From NCBI GenBank assembly GCA_921293015.1, contig OV121088.1, forward strand, positions 33,579,645-33,643,644: a DNA stretch of 64,000 nt, given 5' to 3'. Of the stretch, positions 1 through 13,176 are shown piece after piece; within the stretch, counting starts at the first letter, position 1; each line of letters starts with the position of its first letter. The translations under genes were made by a program, and so were the position numbers. Origin of the DNA: Phorcus lineatus. Its lineage: Eukaryota; Mollusca; Gastropoda; Trochida; Trochidae. The notes below the pieces were generated by a model. That model did no database searches. It was not told where the DNA came from and saw only the letters and a list, made by a program, of their open reading frames with translations.

Positions 1-117
1 TAGATTTGTAATATATGTCTGTTTCAATTTGTCCCGCCTGAATGGAAACCATTACATCTAGGAATGGTAGCCTTTCCTTGTCAATGATATACTTGGATGT
101 AAGATGTGAAGGAAGTC
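1..117 (-). mobile_element. Reverse-transcriptase fragment, Penelope-like, cut by window edge
   Basis: The minus strand reads KERLPFLDVMVSIQAGQIET followed by DIYYK. This is the 'FLDV...TD-Y-K' block found after the YxDD motif in Penelope-like and related reverse transcriptases. Just upstream, another frame reads DFLHILHPS, equivalent to the usual 'FL..LN..HPSI.F' block, so one frameshift separates the two. The element continues off the left edge and looks degenerate. Confidence 0.55.
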
Positions 118-508
118 ATGTACCACTTATAAGGATTCGTTGTATCGAGTCCATAGTATGGAACAGTCGTCCAAGAATCTGTTCCTGGATGTTTCCTGGA
201 TACATCTTCTTGGATGCTATCAATATATCAATAGCCCGTTCCTTGATATATATATTTACATGTATAACCTTTTGCATAAATGATTCCATCAATTTTTTAA
301 AAGTACAATGTAAAGCCTCTTGCACCAACGTACAAAAAACAATCACAACAGCATTACACTGAACATTATGATATTTAAGGGATTTATCTATTTGCATCAG
401 TTCACAATCGTTTCCTCTTGAGCGTTGGTGCAGAGTGGTTAAGCTGATTGGGCGTTTGATGAATGTCTGTAACGAAATGGGGTCGGATCCCGACAAGATG
501 TTTTCCAC
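116..508 (-). other. Unassigned 130-codon open frame, possible exon
   Basis: A minus-strand frame open for 130 codons with an acceptor-like GTTACAG at about 472. From there it reads as amphipathic helices, for example CTFKKLMESFMQKVIHVNI and IQEQILGRLFHTMDSIQRIL, and ends in a stop just before the RT fragment. It has no basic tail and I found no partner exons upstream to about 1100. About one frame this long is expected by chance in 64 kb at this base composition. Confidence 0.2.
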
Positions 509-509
509 A

Positions 510-3500
510 TTTTCAAAAATATAATAAGGATATCAATGCAACTTTCGTTACTCAGATAAACGCAACAGTACAAATACATGCAAGTTTCTATTAATCTTAA
601 CAAACCTTGCCATGTTAATATCTTGTATAATACGAGTTTACCATGTACTGTTGAATCATTGTTGTTATTTTGTTTATTACATGAAAATAAATGGTAATTT
701 CATTTCGCTACTGTTAAATGGCCAAGCTAATTTCATCGATTATCTGGTCATCGAGTTTTGAAGAAAATTCTGTTCATTTGATAATACAATCACCACATGA
801 CAAATTGACAATCTACAGAACATGTGGGTACAATCTCATTGAAATAATATCTACATGCGTAACGGAGAGTAGCAATTTAGATTTTATTTTAATGAGATTT
901 ATGTAGGTATTGATATGGTGATAGAACATATTGAATATGTATCTTATGAAAAAGCAAACGAACACATCCATGCTAAAGGTACCCGATCCTGACCGTAGGC
1001 AATATGTTTATATGTATTGGAAACATTGCAAACGGGCGAAGCTGATATGAAAGGGAGGTAACTCCGCAAGGTTTACTTCCAAAACACAACACCCTCGTCT
1101 CTCGGAGGGTTTCTATTATCACGTGACTTCCCGATGGGTACGTTGTACATTATAACAATATACAATATGAAGTACGACTAGAACATTTTGGCAATTAAAA
1201 AGATAAGTAATAGATAGCGAACGGTTAGCAGTACATTATCGGGATATAAATGTACGATTTTGAGATGAATGGGCAAAGCGTCATGACGTTGTTTATATAT
1301 AATATATCAAACTATGATATTGATTTGATTAATATCTTGCTGAAGCAATGTTGGTATGTCAATATTTAAGGGGAAAGATCCAGAAAGACTTTGCAACAAC
1401 TTAATTTAGGCCGCACACGGTCAGGTGTGTAGGGCCTAGGTAACGGCGAGCTTAATTAGTTTACTTAACAGGACTCCCCTCTCAGAAATGAATTTCAAGG
1501 GGTCATGCTTGTTATTTCATATATGCTATTAGTACATGATTATAACACAACACAGTTGAATCACGTTACTGAGGGCAACATTTTGGTTGATTTAGAAGTG
1601 ACAAATTAGTAAATTAGAACCCACACTCGTTAAAAATCACAACAATGACAACTGAAGAGATTCATCGGTGAAATGATTTGGAAAGCCTTCCAACGGCATA
1701 TTTTTGATGAGTCTTCATCTTATTTGTAAATGTACAAAGTCATTGTTGATATTCCCCAAACAATGGGATGGCTGACCGATAATAGATGTGATGTTTTCTT
1801 TAGCTAACATTTTGTTCATAAAACACTCGTAATTGCAACGGCTGCGTCAGATATATTGTAAGCTATCACAGGCAATATGATAAATTGCAAAGGCAACTGT
1901 TGTCAAGCAATGTGATATATAGCATTTACTCATAATAATGTACATGACGCTGTTTACATATAATATGGTTCACACAAGGAAATAAACTAGTGTACAATGT
2001 CATAATTAAAAGAGTTTTTAATAACTAAACAATAGGTGCAACGTTAACCAGAATTCACAAAAATCTACTCAGTATAACTCAATAAATTTGGTGATATCAT
2101 AGTACTTAATGATTTCTTTTAACGAAAGTCAATATGAGGCACATGATTTCCAAGAGCATATGTACTGATGTGTCTAAGGTGGATATCCTCATTTCATGTT
2201 TGCAACCTAACCGTGTTTCAACAATGTGAAGGTGTTCCCATGCCAATTGCGGACGTCCTTGGTCCTGAGAATGACGTGGTCTAGAAAAAAGGAACTACAT
2301 GTACGCCAGTGTCATTCTGTTCCGCATTCTCAATGACTAAAACAAAAGAGAATTTTTAGTAACAATAATTTGTCCATTGTAGCATTTTAACATGTCTCTG
2401 GTCGAACTATATTCCCCTCAACAGGCACAATGTTTTTTTCGGTATTATATATTTCATCAATTTAAGCTTTTCTGTGACTATATAAAACAACAAACATTCT
2501 TAATACCATTTTGCAATTTTGTGTCATTTGCAATGTTGTAGAATCTAAAGGAAATATTTTCAAATAAAGTTTGTTATCATAATGCACATTCAAATCCTAA
2601 ATAAACTACTAGCAATGGTAGAGAAGACGTGATAAGTTACGTTTTTCAATGAGGTTGTTATTCTAGGATCAAAATATCAATATCTTAATTGATTTTATTT
2701 CAAATCGCCCTTAATGTATTTCTGTATCTCTGTGATGAATTTGACTGTCAAGGTGCGAAAATAAGAGCAACTGTGATCCAGCCATGAGCTAGTACTGTAT
2801 TATTTCAAAATCTCAACACTCATCTCTAAAAAAAAAGGTTTGACAAAATTAATTATATTATGTTAATTAATTATTAATTGATGGATATTTATTTATTAAT
2901 ATATAATTAATTATATCAAATTGTTTATAATGAAACACATTACAATCATCATTTCCATACCTAATTTGATTTTTAAAAAACACGCTAGCTTATCAAGCAT
3001 TGTACAATATTTTGAATTTCAGCAAAATCTTGTATTTAAACGTATGAAACACAACAGAATTATTCAATTTATTTGATAAATTTAAAAAAAAAATTTAAAC
3101 TAGAAAACAAGGCATATGTTTCTTTGCATTTGTAAAAATGAAATTATGTATAATTTTTTACAAGAACTATTGTGCATAATCCAGATGAATTTTACTTTTT
3201 GTCAGTAACAGACCCTAGATATAAGAACATATTTCTTCTCAGGTAGAATGCATGTTAATAAAGATAAAAGATTCCCCCTATTTTAACGTAACACGACCAG
3301 GATGATAAATGTTCTTAAACGTGGTATTGTTTAACACAAAATGAATACAGCACTGACAAGTATCGTATGACTTAACCGTTGGCCATTCACATTTTGATAG
3401 TGGTAAACGTCACGTCGCAATGAGATAAATACAAAAAGAAGATTTTATAAATGATTTCCCTGTTTCGAACAATATGACGACATGACTCAAACTAAACTCT

Positions 3501-4215
3501 TTTTCACCCATCGAGGGTCAATACTACAATTTGCATTAATTGTGTATCAGCCGTTTTCATAGTTTCAGGTGTAGAAATCAAATTTCAGTTCATTAGGGTC
3601 ATTCCGTTTGCAACCAGTGACCCTCTCATCAACTGCTGTCTGACATCACAGGCAATGAGAATTCAAAAATTGCTTTACAAATGGTATTTGTATATGTTCA
3701 TGGGGCTTTACAAGTATAGCATAACTGAAAATATGTGCAAATTGAAGACATTAACTCATTGATGTTTAAAACAAGGAACAGAGCATGTAATTGTTTGTTT
3801 TCATAACATAATCACCAAAGTTTTTACGTGACGTCGTCAGTTTACAAGGAGGCTCATTATCTGTCACGAGTGGTAGATTATGGCATCAATATAAAAAGGA
3901 ACTCTGTCTTCACATGTCAAGGAAATCTTTTCCGTGTTGCTGGTAATATCAAGTTTACACTGCAATCTTGAAATCGTGAAAAAAGTGCAGTCGTTACCAA
4001 CATGATGAATTCATGAAACTCGAAATAAAAAACCCTTCTCGATTTAAAAAATATTTTGAATCACGCTATTTCCTATTCCGTATTCCTTGTCAACATTTTA
4101 TAATTTTCTTCATCTTCACAACGTCATGGCTGAAAGGAAAGCATGCCTAATTTTTTCGCCTTCACCTAATTTTAAAAATAATTTATCAGTATAATCGACC
4201 TTTTAATTATGAATC
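510..4215. other. Intergenic, no gene seen
   Basis: AT-rich sequence with only short frames. A very AT-rich patch (ATTAATTA-type words) lies at about 2845-2930. No recognisable element otherwise. Confidence 0.6.
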
Positions 4216-4699
4216 TTAAAGAGCCACTCCGTAAGATGTTGGAGTCATATATGTTTAACTTAATCTATGGTGTAATTTGATCGCGAAGTATCGAATGTTA
4301 CCAAAAAGACGTATTTTAAAGCGTATTGGTTTTTTTTTTAAAATTGACAATATGAAGGTAGAACGTCGTAATTATGATTGAAAACCTGACAGTGGCGCAC
4401 GTTAAGTATAATCAAACGTAATTTTGGAGACTTATCTAAAACAGCCAGGAGGTAAGTTAGGAGTTGATAGTGTTTGTTAGGTTATATAACTAGTATCCAT
4501 GAATATTGGACGTGATATCTACACCTCTGTGCATTTATAAGGCTGTTTTTAGATTTTCATGGAAAACCAGTATTTTTCATAAATATGTCTTTTGGACATG
4601 AAAAGTTAAGATGTTTTGATTTTATATCACCACATATGACATGTAGGTTCGTATCAAAGGTAAATAATATGTTATGAAAATCATGGAGTGGTTCTTGAA
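4216..4699 (+). mobile_element. TTAA-flanked MITE, copy 1
   Basis: Starts TTAA AGAGCCACTCC and ends near GGAGTGGTTCTTGAAC, so the right end has decayed. The internal sequence shares long blocks with copies 2, 3, 4 and 6, such as the run through TATAACTAGTATCCATG. No transposase frame; the 69-codon frame on the other strand is repeat-derived. Confidence 0.75.
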
Positions 4700-5394
4700 C
4701 AAAATGAAATCTAAAGTGCTTCACTACGTTACGCGTATACATCATGTCAGACTCTTTATACCTCATGCCGTCAGGATAACCCGTGAGACCAACAAGTTCA
4801 TATCAACCAATCAGCGAGTTCGCCCCGTATGTTAGGGTTGCGACCTCTCTTACAACAGTGATCTCGAGCACTCGGAAAACGAAAATTTCCTTTGTTTCTC
4901 CAATGACTTGTATATCATAACAGATTCAGTTCTTCACCAGTGAACAGAAGGACATATGGAAATTATTTCAAATTGTTCTTTGTAAAATGGAAAGGTTATA
5001 TAGGTTTCATTTTCAAATATGGAAAATACTTGTAACTTCACTTATGGCCATCTAGAGATGTGCATTTTGATTTCTTGAATAGACCACCTGCGACAAGCCT
5101 GTGAGATGGCTTGAGAAATGAAACCTTTTGAGATCTATAAACCCATGTTATATTTGAAGCACTTAAACTGTATTCCCTGCAAACGTTCGAACACGGTCAC
5201 TTTGCTAATAAAATTAAACATGAACCGTATCATTTTTCGTTAAACTGCCGTATTTGCTCATCTAGAATTGATAATTTTTTAAATTAATTTTTAATTTCCT
5301 GCTAACTTGAGATAGGTTCATTATTCATGCTTCAAGACTACAGATAATTCACACTAGACTCTTCCCCAAAGTGAAGCAAGTTAAGTGACAATTG

Positions 5395-5565
5395 TACATC
5401 TTTAACTGGAAAGACAGCAAGATGACTCATAAATATCGCTTACCTTCTTAAGATAATTTTTCAAATTATGTTTGACTAATTGTCGATCGTTTTTGTCCGG
5501 TTTTCGATCATAATCGCCACTCGATACCTTTATATTATCAACATTATGCGATAAGCATATCTCGA
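5395..5565 (-). mobile_element. Short relic of the TTAA MITE family
   Basis: Contains TATGTTTGACTAATTG and GTCCGGTTTTCGATCATAAT, core blocks of the family, without terminal repeats. Confidence 0.4.
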
Positions 5566-7131
5566 TAGAACACACTGTTAAAATAGTTTGTGACTCTTAC
5601 GACTCACGAAGCATGTACTTCCGCATTCATGACCTAAAACTTACTGATCACGTAATTCAGAAGACTTAACCGAGATATGGACATTTATACTTTAGTTTGC
5701 ATTGCAGGGAAATAGTGAAGAATTGCAAGTTAAGGTAATGTACCATGACATGTTGGTTGATACAAATGAGTGAATATTCGGAATCTATGTTGTCAGTACA
5801 CAATAAACGCTTTTTATATCGCATGTAGGCACTTTATCTAGGGAAATATATCCGTTGAAACTAATATTATACTATGAGTTTTATACTAATACTATATTAT
5901 AGATGGGTTGGTATGTTCATACGTATCAACGAAACAGAAGAAAACAAAAGTTTTGCTTTCAAGTTGCGATGACTTACCGAGTTCTATATATAGATACTAC
6001 CCGGTTTCAGGTCACGTTCTATTTAAAGAACAAGGACTCGGGTGCATCAGGACCTTTAGCAAGGTTGATGAAAGGGCGAGAAAAAGTTTGTAACTTGTAA
6101 CTATTGTTTTTTGACAAGTCATTTGAGCTGAATTACAATAAAGATCGTCTTGACGTTAAAACGAAAATTCATTTACGAACATGTAGACTGTATAAAATCT
6201 CCATTTACCCATAGTATTGAGATGTGTTTCTATTTTAAGGATTGCTGATTAAAGATACTTCCAGAAGTTTCACATGAAAGTTACAAAACACTCATTGAAA
6301 ATATCGCTTCGTCTAACTAGATATTGCAATACCTGTAACATTTGAAAAAGACACCGTTATAATGATTTTTATATTTTTTTTATTCCATTTCATATTTTCA
6401 TTGGCAAAGATGTTCACACGTCCACTCCGCAAAAATAAATTACTCGCTCTCATACAAACAGCTATTTCTTAATTTATTCATAAAAAATATACGTACATTA
6501 ATACAATGCATCAACATAGGAAAGTCGATAATACAGTTGGAATGACATTTTTTCCACATAAACGCTTTTACATTTTACAATTTTTACAATTAATCCATTC
6601 AATAATAAATGCATTCGAAAATAACAACCAATATATAAAGCATTTATTCACAAACACAGTTTGTAAAGGAGGGATACCTGATACATACATGGTAATGTCA
6701 AGATTTAATATTTAAAGATAAAATCGTGTGACATTTGTGAACATTGTCATAGCAGATTCTCAATAGTTGGTGGCGGCGTGACATATTTTATGTCTACATT
6801 TGTATCTATGTATGATTTAAATGAATGTGTATATTTTATCTGTAGATGAAAATAAATAGGGAAATTTTACGCATAATTTATTATGTGTTATGTACAATGA
6901 TGTATGAAGACATTTTTAAATAACTTAAAAGTATCAATAACATGTCATGCATACAAAAACAGTTGATTTGATAAATGCTTAACGTATCAAATGCATTTGG
7001 TCGTATGAATAACATTTTGAAGTTCTTCAGCTGAATGGATGATAAACGCAATTACATTTTAAGGGAATTTAAGGGAATATGTACATGTCATGATGACATA
7101 TATGTAAAACTATGAATATGGTATATACAAA

Positions 7132-7137
7132 TTTATT
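7132..7137 (-). terminator. Candidate polyadenylation signal AATAAA for gene A
   Basis: AATAAA on the minus strand, about 180 nt after the gene A stop codon. It is the first canonical hexamer I noticed downstream; others lie further on. Not distinguishable from background without transcript ends. Confidence 0.3.
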
Positions 7138-7285
7138 TCATTTGGACTAGCTTTAGAAAATATCTAAAACAACTTAAATATGTTGGCAAAGGATGAATAT
7201 AAAATTATCAAATAAAAGAGAATACATCGTAATAGAAATATTATTACGTTTTGAAAGACAATGGACATTCAAGCAATAACTCACA

Positions 7286-7294
7286 AATAAATAA
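7286..7294 (-). promoter_or_regulatory. AU-rich element (UUAUUUAUU) in the gene A 3'UTR
   Basis: The nonamer TTATTTATT lies about 22 nt after the gene A stop codon on the minus strand. This nonamer is the core of destabilising AU-rich elements typical of cytokine mRNAs. The surrounding DNA is AT-rich, so chance is possible. Confidence 0.35.
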
Positions 7295-7315
7295 GTAATA
7301 TATATTCATATTCCA

Positions 7316-9867
7316 TCATTGCGTACTGCAATGTCGTCTACTACGACCTTCATTTTTCTTGTAAAAAACAGACTTCACATTTTTGCACCTTATTTTTGCA
7401 ATCTTAGACCTTTTCTTCGATTTACCCTTTTCAGATTTTCTATTTTTTCTCGATTTCCTATTTGTTTTGGATTTTCTACTTTTTGATTTTTTAACAACAA
7501 TTTTACAAGGTTCTAATTTTGTGATAATCTGATTCAGTGCATGTCTCATATCAAGGAGAGCTACTGCAGTGTAGTCGACCTTGTCACTGTAGGAGATGTT
7601 TTCATGTAGCGGGAATTGGATGGTTGTGTTTCTGGTACAAACGCTCGACCTTTCTGGAATTTTGACGTTCATCTCTCTCACGGTGTTGAGCGCATACGTG
7701 GCAATTTGTTCTAATCGAGGTATCAGTCTCGACGTACTGCTTAGCATCAACATGCCTTTAAGTTCATGGGCGGTAGTCAGCATTGAGGTCAACCACCATG
7801 CAGTCTCGAATAGGTGACGAGCCTGAAAAAAAATGATTAAGTTAAATGTATGTTAAGTTTGATGATCCTTGTCATATTTTAGATACCATATGGGATATTT
7901 TAGATACCATATATGATATTTGATTGATATTGATTGTATGTTGAGAAGAATTATTACAACTTATTTTCATTTCTTTTAGATGCATGTACATTATTTTCGA
8001 TATTTAAAACTACTAGATAGATATTGGTAAACATACCTGTTTATTTCGTGGAATACCAAGCTTCATATTGTGCTTTTTACTCGCTTTCGGGTTTAATTCT
8101 TTTAAGCAGCATTTTCCGTATTTACGTGCATTGACGAAAATGTTCGCCTTTTTCTGAAACGAAAATTGATATAACATTTCATATCAAACATATAAATTTT
8201 TCCGTAAAGAGATAATCAATTAAACGTACATAATGGTAAATATAGTTAGAAAAGCAGGGCTTATCCAAGTTCATAATGGCTTTGACGTATTTTCTAGTTT
8301 TTTAATTTTAATTACAATTCATCACACTCTTTAAAGGTGCCGTCTTAATTTCATTTAAAGGCGTTTTGTAAGAGAGTTTACAAATATGTAAGTTAACAAT
8401 GGGCGTTACATGCTAGCCATGTGTATTCATTTGGTAAATGGTGAATGCCATACGCTTAACAACATCAAAACAAATAGTTACGACTCCCACGGAAAAACAA
8501 GGCTGTATTTTTTAAAACGCAATTTCCCTTCTATATGAATCAATTGTCTCCCCTTTTTAAAACAACGTGTAACTGATGTCATGTACTATAATCATATATT
8601 ACAAACTTATAATTGAGACATTGCTATACCTGTCACACGGATTATATTCTATGTATAAACACGGAACTATATGAAAATACATCAGTAGATAGATGGGGAT
8701 GGTCATTTTCGTTATGACGTGGTCCTTGAAATTCATTGATGAATTATAAAACTTCAAATGGCGTTGTTTTAAAGAATTTAACCACGTCCTTTTTAAACAC
8801 ATTAATAACGAAAAATCAAAATGTGTAATTAAAAAATCGTTATTATGCTATCAGTTTGAAACTGCATTCAAACTTGTAATTAAAAAATTAATACTTTTTA
8901 AAATTAACGTTATCAACGTTTTGAAATCATGTTCTTAAGACACAATCATTTAGTTGCTTCAAAATAGTGATATTTACAGATTTTAAAAGAATGAAATTTT
9001 AGAAATGAACGATTGAAAAGATTATTTCAAAAGATGAAACCAAAATAATTAAATTATAAAAGGGAAATAGCGACATGACACTTATGATTCACTTTATATA
9101 TGGCTCATCAAATGAACTATAAAATAATATAATCAGCGAAATAACTTTTCAAAATATAACGACTTCTCAAATAAGCAACCAAACGTATAATGCATTGTAT
9201 TTAAAGGAAAATCATGCTCGAAGGAACTATTACATTTTAAAAAACATTAAAAACACTTTGCTTACAAGATACTGAATTTCTTCTTCAATGGTGGTTGGCA
9301 ATTGTTTCTTCAAGAGAATGAGAAACTGTGGTATTGCATCGCGTAGTTTCTTCCTATGGAGTCTCACAGGAATGTTGGACATCGGATGTGGGCACACATT
9401 GACAGAAATGTGGTATCTTTCATCAAGCTTGTTGTCTGCCATATCAGACTGCATTTCTGGTACTGCCTTTGGGGTACATTTGGCCCACACAAGCGCGAAG
9501 ATTCCTGCAAAGAAAAAACAAATGAAGAAATTAGAGGAAAAATAAAAATAAAAATGAAATCAAATAAAAATTGTAAGAATAACAAACTATCAAAAGGCAA
9601 ATCAAGATTAGATTAAAATTAATTAGAATAATTCACCGTATTGCCTATAATGGATAATCAATTGAATAAATAATTATGAGCGATAATTAAAAATTAGATA
9701 CTGATTTTAAGTTTTTAACATTCATTATTCTTTTAAAGAATAAAATATTCATGTATCACTTATTTTGAAATTGCGTAATTACCTAAGTAAGAACGCTCAA
9801 TATATAAGACGGGCAATAAACATCCTTATATCTTACCATAAGATATGAGATTTTTCACGATGTTCAT
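7316..9867 (-). CDS. Gene A: secreted helical cytokine-like protein with polybasic tail (4 coding exons)
   Basis: Exons on the minus strand: 9867-9837, 9504-9266, 8153-8037 and 7822-7316. They join in phases 1, 0, 0 to give 297 residues. Donors are G|GTAAGA, CTT|GTAAGC and CAG|GTATGT. Acceptors are TTTGCAG, GTTTCAG and a T-rich tract ending CAG. The start ATG (9867) opens a signal peptide, MNIVKNLISYGIFALVWA, cut before KC. Predicted helices: A about residues 58-90 (LRDAIPQFLILLKKQLP), a long AB loop with CC at 105-106, B about 128-152 (ARHLFETAWWLTSML), C about 158-185 and D about 210-233. Cysteines are at 20, 48, 105, 106, 191, 235, 275 and 294. N-glycosylation sequons are at 194 and 204. 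Residues 236-297 are Lys/Arg-rich. The order of helices and loops resembles CNTF/IL-6 family ligands. That is an architectural inference, because no family signature is visible in the sequence. Exon structure is confident; the cytokine role is inferred. Confidence 0.78.
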
Positions 9868-9928
9868 TTTGTTACTCTGTTCTTATGATCTTTAGGATTT
9901 AAATGAAGAAAATAATTTTGGCGCAGGC

Positions 9929-9968
9929 TTTATATGATTGAATATACCCTGAAACACAGGAATTCCCT
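9929..9968 (-). promoter_or_regulatory. Gene A core promoter: TATA box with upstream kappaB-like site
   Basis: On the minus strand TATAAAG begins at 9934, 68 nt before the start ATG at 9867, so transcription would start near 9900 with a short 5'UTR. GGGAATTCCT, one base off a Rel/NF-kappaB palindrome, occupies 9967-9958, 25 bp upstream of the TATA box. The motifs are directly visible; their use is inferred. Confidence 0.5.
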
Positions 9969-12381
9969 TATTCTGCGTTAGAAAAACCGGATGGTGACTG
10001 TCAACACGGGGTGCCCGTCTTTATTTAAATGGGGTTTACCGCTTAGGATACCCGTATCTAAAAATACGTTTAGTAGGTCATCGTTGAATGGCGATCCCAT
10101 GTTTATAAAGAGGAAATTGAATTTGAAAGAGGATATTATATACATGATGTGTGTATGTTAACCTGCATAATGACAACGTATAATCAAGTATGTAAATTAA
10201 TAAGACAAATAAAGTTTAATCTTATTGGAAATTAAAATTAAAATTTCATTCGAGTGTGATATACAATGTACCTAAAGGCATTTCTATTGCGCGAGTCCTA
10301 TTGCTGTCGTCGAATAATGAATATTACTTGTTAAGTGTTGTTGTATGGGAGGTATTCCCCTCTATATATATATATATTTCATCACACAAGATATTTGTGC
10401 AAAAACTCTAATTCAGAAGTTTACCACAAATTAACACTATCCATTTGACATATTCATTATTTTGCGTTAAAAAATGTTCATGGAAAGATAAGTAAAATAA
10501 GTGAGAATAAGTGGGATAATTAAAAATGTTAATGACAACGGACGATACTTGATTCTCACTTTAATTGAATACGTTAATGTTCATTTTTACAAATAATCAT
10601 GGAAATATTATACAAAGATACATCTGTCTGTTGCTCAACTCCATGTGAAACACGCAATGTGTAATATGTTTCCTACTACGTGTGTACATAGTATCCTAAC
10701 ATTGCGAAAAATTGTTTCCATGTTTTCAAATTCTTGTTTTGTACGTACATCCTGCTAGAAACAGGATTTTAAAAATGTAATTCTGCTTGTGTACGGGAAG
10801 TTTTTGTAGTAAATTTCAGAAGTTTTCATTAAACTTTTTGTTAAATTTCGACCAATCAAGATTTGGCATTGTTTTATTTTGTGTGCAAAAGATGTCGTCT
10901 TGAGTCACCACAGCTTTATAATCACGAACTATTGACACATTCTTTCCGTTTGGACATTGTATATATATAAATATACATATATATATAATATTGTATATCT
11001 GTATTTTGGTAGAGAGACTTAAAATCTAAGGAACCGAGACTTTTTTTTAAAGTTGGTGTTTACCAAGTAGTATACAGTCGAGTACTTGGTATGTGAGTGA
11101 TGACTATTATAGGTATAAACAAATTATTGCTCGCATGCTTCAAGGGAATTGAAAATAGAAATAAAATAATGTGTGGCAGAGACATAATGCATGGAGCCAT
11201 TCCAGCAGCTCCCTCTTTGTTGTGGAATTGACAACATTTGAACATTACATGCATCAGAATGTAAGCTATTCATTTAAACTAGCTTTTATATGATAAGTGC
11301 CCTTAAAGGAATAACACTTCTTTGATTAAAGTGCAAATATCATTAGATGTATGAACGATTTTCATTACGTTTTTAAAGGTATTTGGATGTATCATACATA
11401 AGATAACCATGATATTATTTTATAACATCATTTTTAATCTGAGCATACAAACGTTTCGGAATACTAAGTTTAAAAAAAAGATATATAGTTAGAAACGTCG
11501 TGATTTTCTTAAGCATGCCACTTTAAGATGCCATACCAGAAACTAGCCTATCTCTTCATTGCACCTAAATGTCTAAATTAATAGCTAACCAACCCCGCTG
11601 TGATGCTAAGTATACCTTTATGAATATCAAATAATGCACAATTTGAAGTATTCGTGAGGGAACAACACCTCGGATTATACTTTTATTGAAACATTACTTT
11701 GTAAAATCTTTGATATCAACAACAATGTCATTACAAATGTAAGAACATACATAGAAGTAAACAATGTTCCTATGTGTGGATATTTTCCATGTAATTATGA
11801 TACTTCCAATTGAAATCTATGAAAGCTGATAAGACAAAATATATTTTTTTACACATTTGCTATGCTTTTAGTAATATAAATACAAATTATAGTGTTGTCA
11901 ATATGTGAAACAATCTCTACCAAATTGATATCTAAATCAATAAAAAAAATAAAAATAAAGTAGTATTATACAAATATATGTTATACAAATATTTTATCAG
12001 CATTTGCTACCTTTATATGCTTAGTACATGTGGGTAATAGATCATTTGCTGAAATAGAAATTATACTAGTATAATAGTATGTTTTAGAAATATACTACTA
12101 CATATGCATTTATCAAACATTTCATGAAATACACGCATTAAACAGATTTTCTGTAACATATATACTTAACAGTGTTATGTAGATTTTAATACCAACTATA
12201 ACAATTCATTAATGTACATTTAATTCATCCTATGTGACGTGTGTCATAATTATTTGACGCTTTGTGTGTAATAAGGGTTCCAGTTGACTGCAGAATCCAT
12301 CTCGATACAGTAATTAAATAGATATAATGAACTTAATAAGACAACTAGAATGAGCCAACTAGTGACTTACAAATAAAAGAC
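9969..12381. other. Intergenic, upstream of gene A
   Basis: No coding exon or recognisable repeat seen apart from short TA runs near 10365 and 10965. Confidence 0.55.
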
Positions 12382-13176
12382 TTAAAGAGCCACTCCGTGA
12401 GTTGTTGGAGTCATATACGCCAAACTTAATCAATGGTGTCATTTGATCGCGAAGTATCCACTGTTACCAAAAAGACACATTTTAAAGCTTAATGGTTTTG
12501 TTTACAGTGACAATATGAACGTCGCAATTATGATCGAAAACCGGACAGTGGCGCGCGTCAAATAGTCAAACGTAATTTTGGAATCTTATCTAAAACTGCC
12601 AAGAGGGCAGTTAGGAGTTGATAGCGTTTGTTAGGTTATATAACTAGTATAAATGTATATTGGACGTGATATCTATACCTCTGTGCATTTATAAGGCTGT
12701 TTTTAGATTTTCATGGAAAACCAGTATTTGTCATATATATGTCTTTTGGACATGAAAAATTAGGATGTTTTGATTTTATATAATAATAGCATTCTTATAC
12801 CGCGCATATATCCATGACAAAGCATGCTCAAAGCGCCATGAGTATTATTACCCTGGAGGGATAGTACTTTCGGTGCTGCCGATTAACAAGCGCTCCGCGC
12901 GACCGTATAGGTCCGTACTTCCCCCTTGTTCAGGTACCCATTTGGGTTTACAGCTGGGTGAACTGAGTGCAAAGTGGATGAAGTGTCTTGCCCAGGGACA
13001 CAACACAGGATGAGACCCAAGTCACAAACTTTTGGTGTCTCCACCGGGATTCGAACCCGGGTCTCTGGCGTGAGAGGCAAGCAAGCTTACCACTACACCA
13101 CTGTGCTCCACTGTGACATTTAGGTTCGTATCAAAGGTAAATAATATGTTATGAAAATCCCGGAGTGGCTCTTTAA
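12382..13176 (+). mobile_element. TTAA-flanked MITE, copy 2, interrupted by a nested SINE
   Basis: Both ends are intact: TTAA AGAGCCACTCCGTGA at the left and CGGAGTGGCTCTTTAA at the right. The inverted repeats are about 15-17 bp, with TTAA on each side. Between about 12784 and 13111 the MITE sequence is replaced by a tRNA-derived SINE. About 10 bp of MITE sequence seen in other copies (TATCACCACATA) is lost at the junction. Confidence 0.8.
12784..13111 (-). mobile_element. tRNA-derived SINE nested in MITE copy 2
   Basis: On the minus strand the head reads as a tRNA: A box GTGGTGTAGTGGTAAGC, B box GGGTTCGAATCCC, with a CCTCTCACGCC anticodon-arm-like stretch that recalls tRNA-Glu/Asp/Gly types. 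The body contains GTGTCCCTGGGCAAGACACT, a block I recognise from metazoan SINEs. The tail ends in a GCGCGGTATAAGAATGCTAT region with ATT-type repeats. This is a SINE rather than a functional tRNA gene, because the tRNA acceptor stem does not close and a long body follows. Confidence 0.75.

Noticed and set aside
42..362. 106-codon plus frame near the left edge
   Set aside because: Antisense to the RT fragment and the 130-codon frame; no independent coding sign.
9288..9616. Plus-strand frames opposite gene A exon 2
   Set aside because: Shadows of the real minus-strand exon, without splice or start support.
12997..13111. tRNA gene
   Set aside because: Good A and B boxes, but the acceptor stem does not pair and the sequence continues into a SINE body with a tail.
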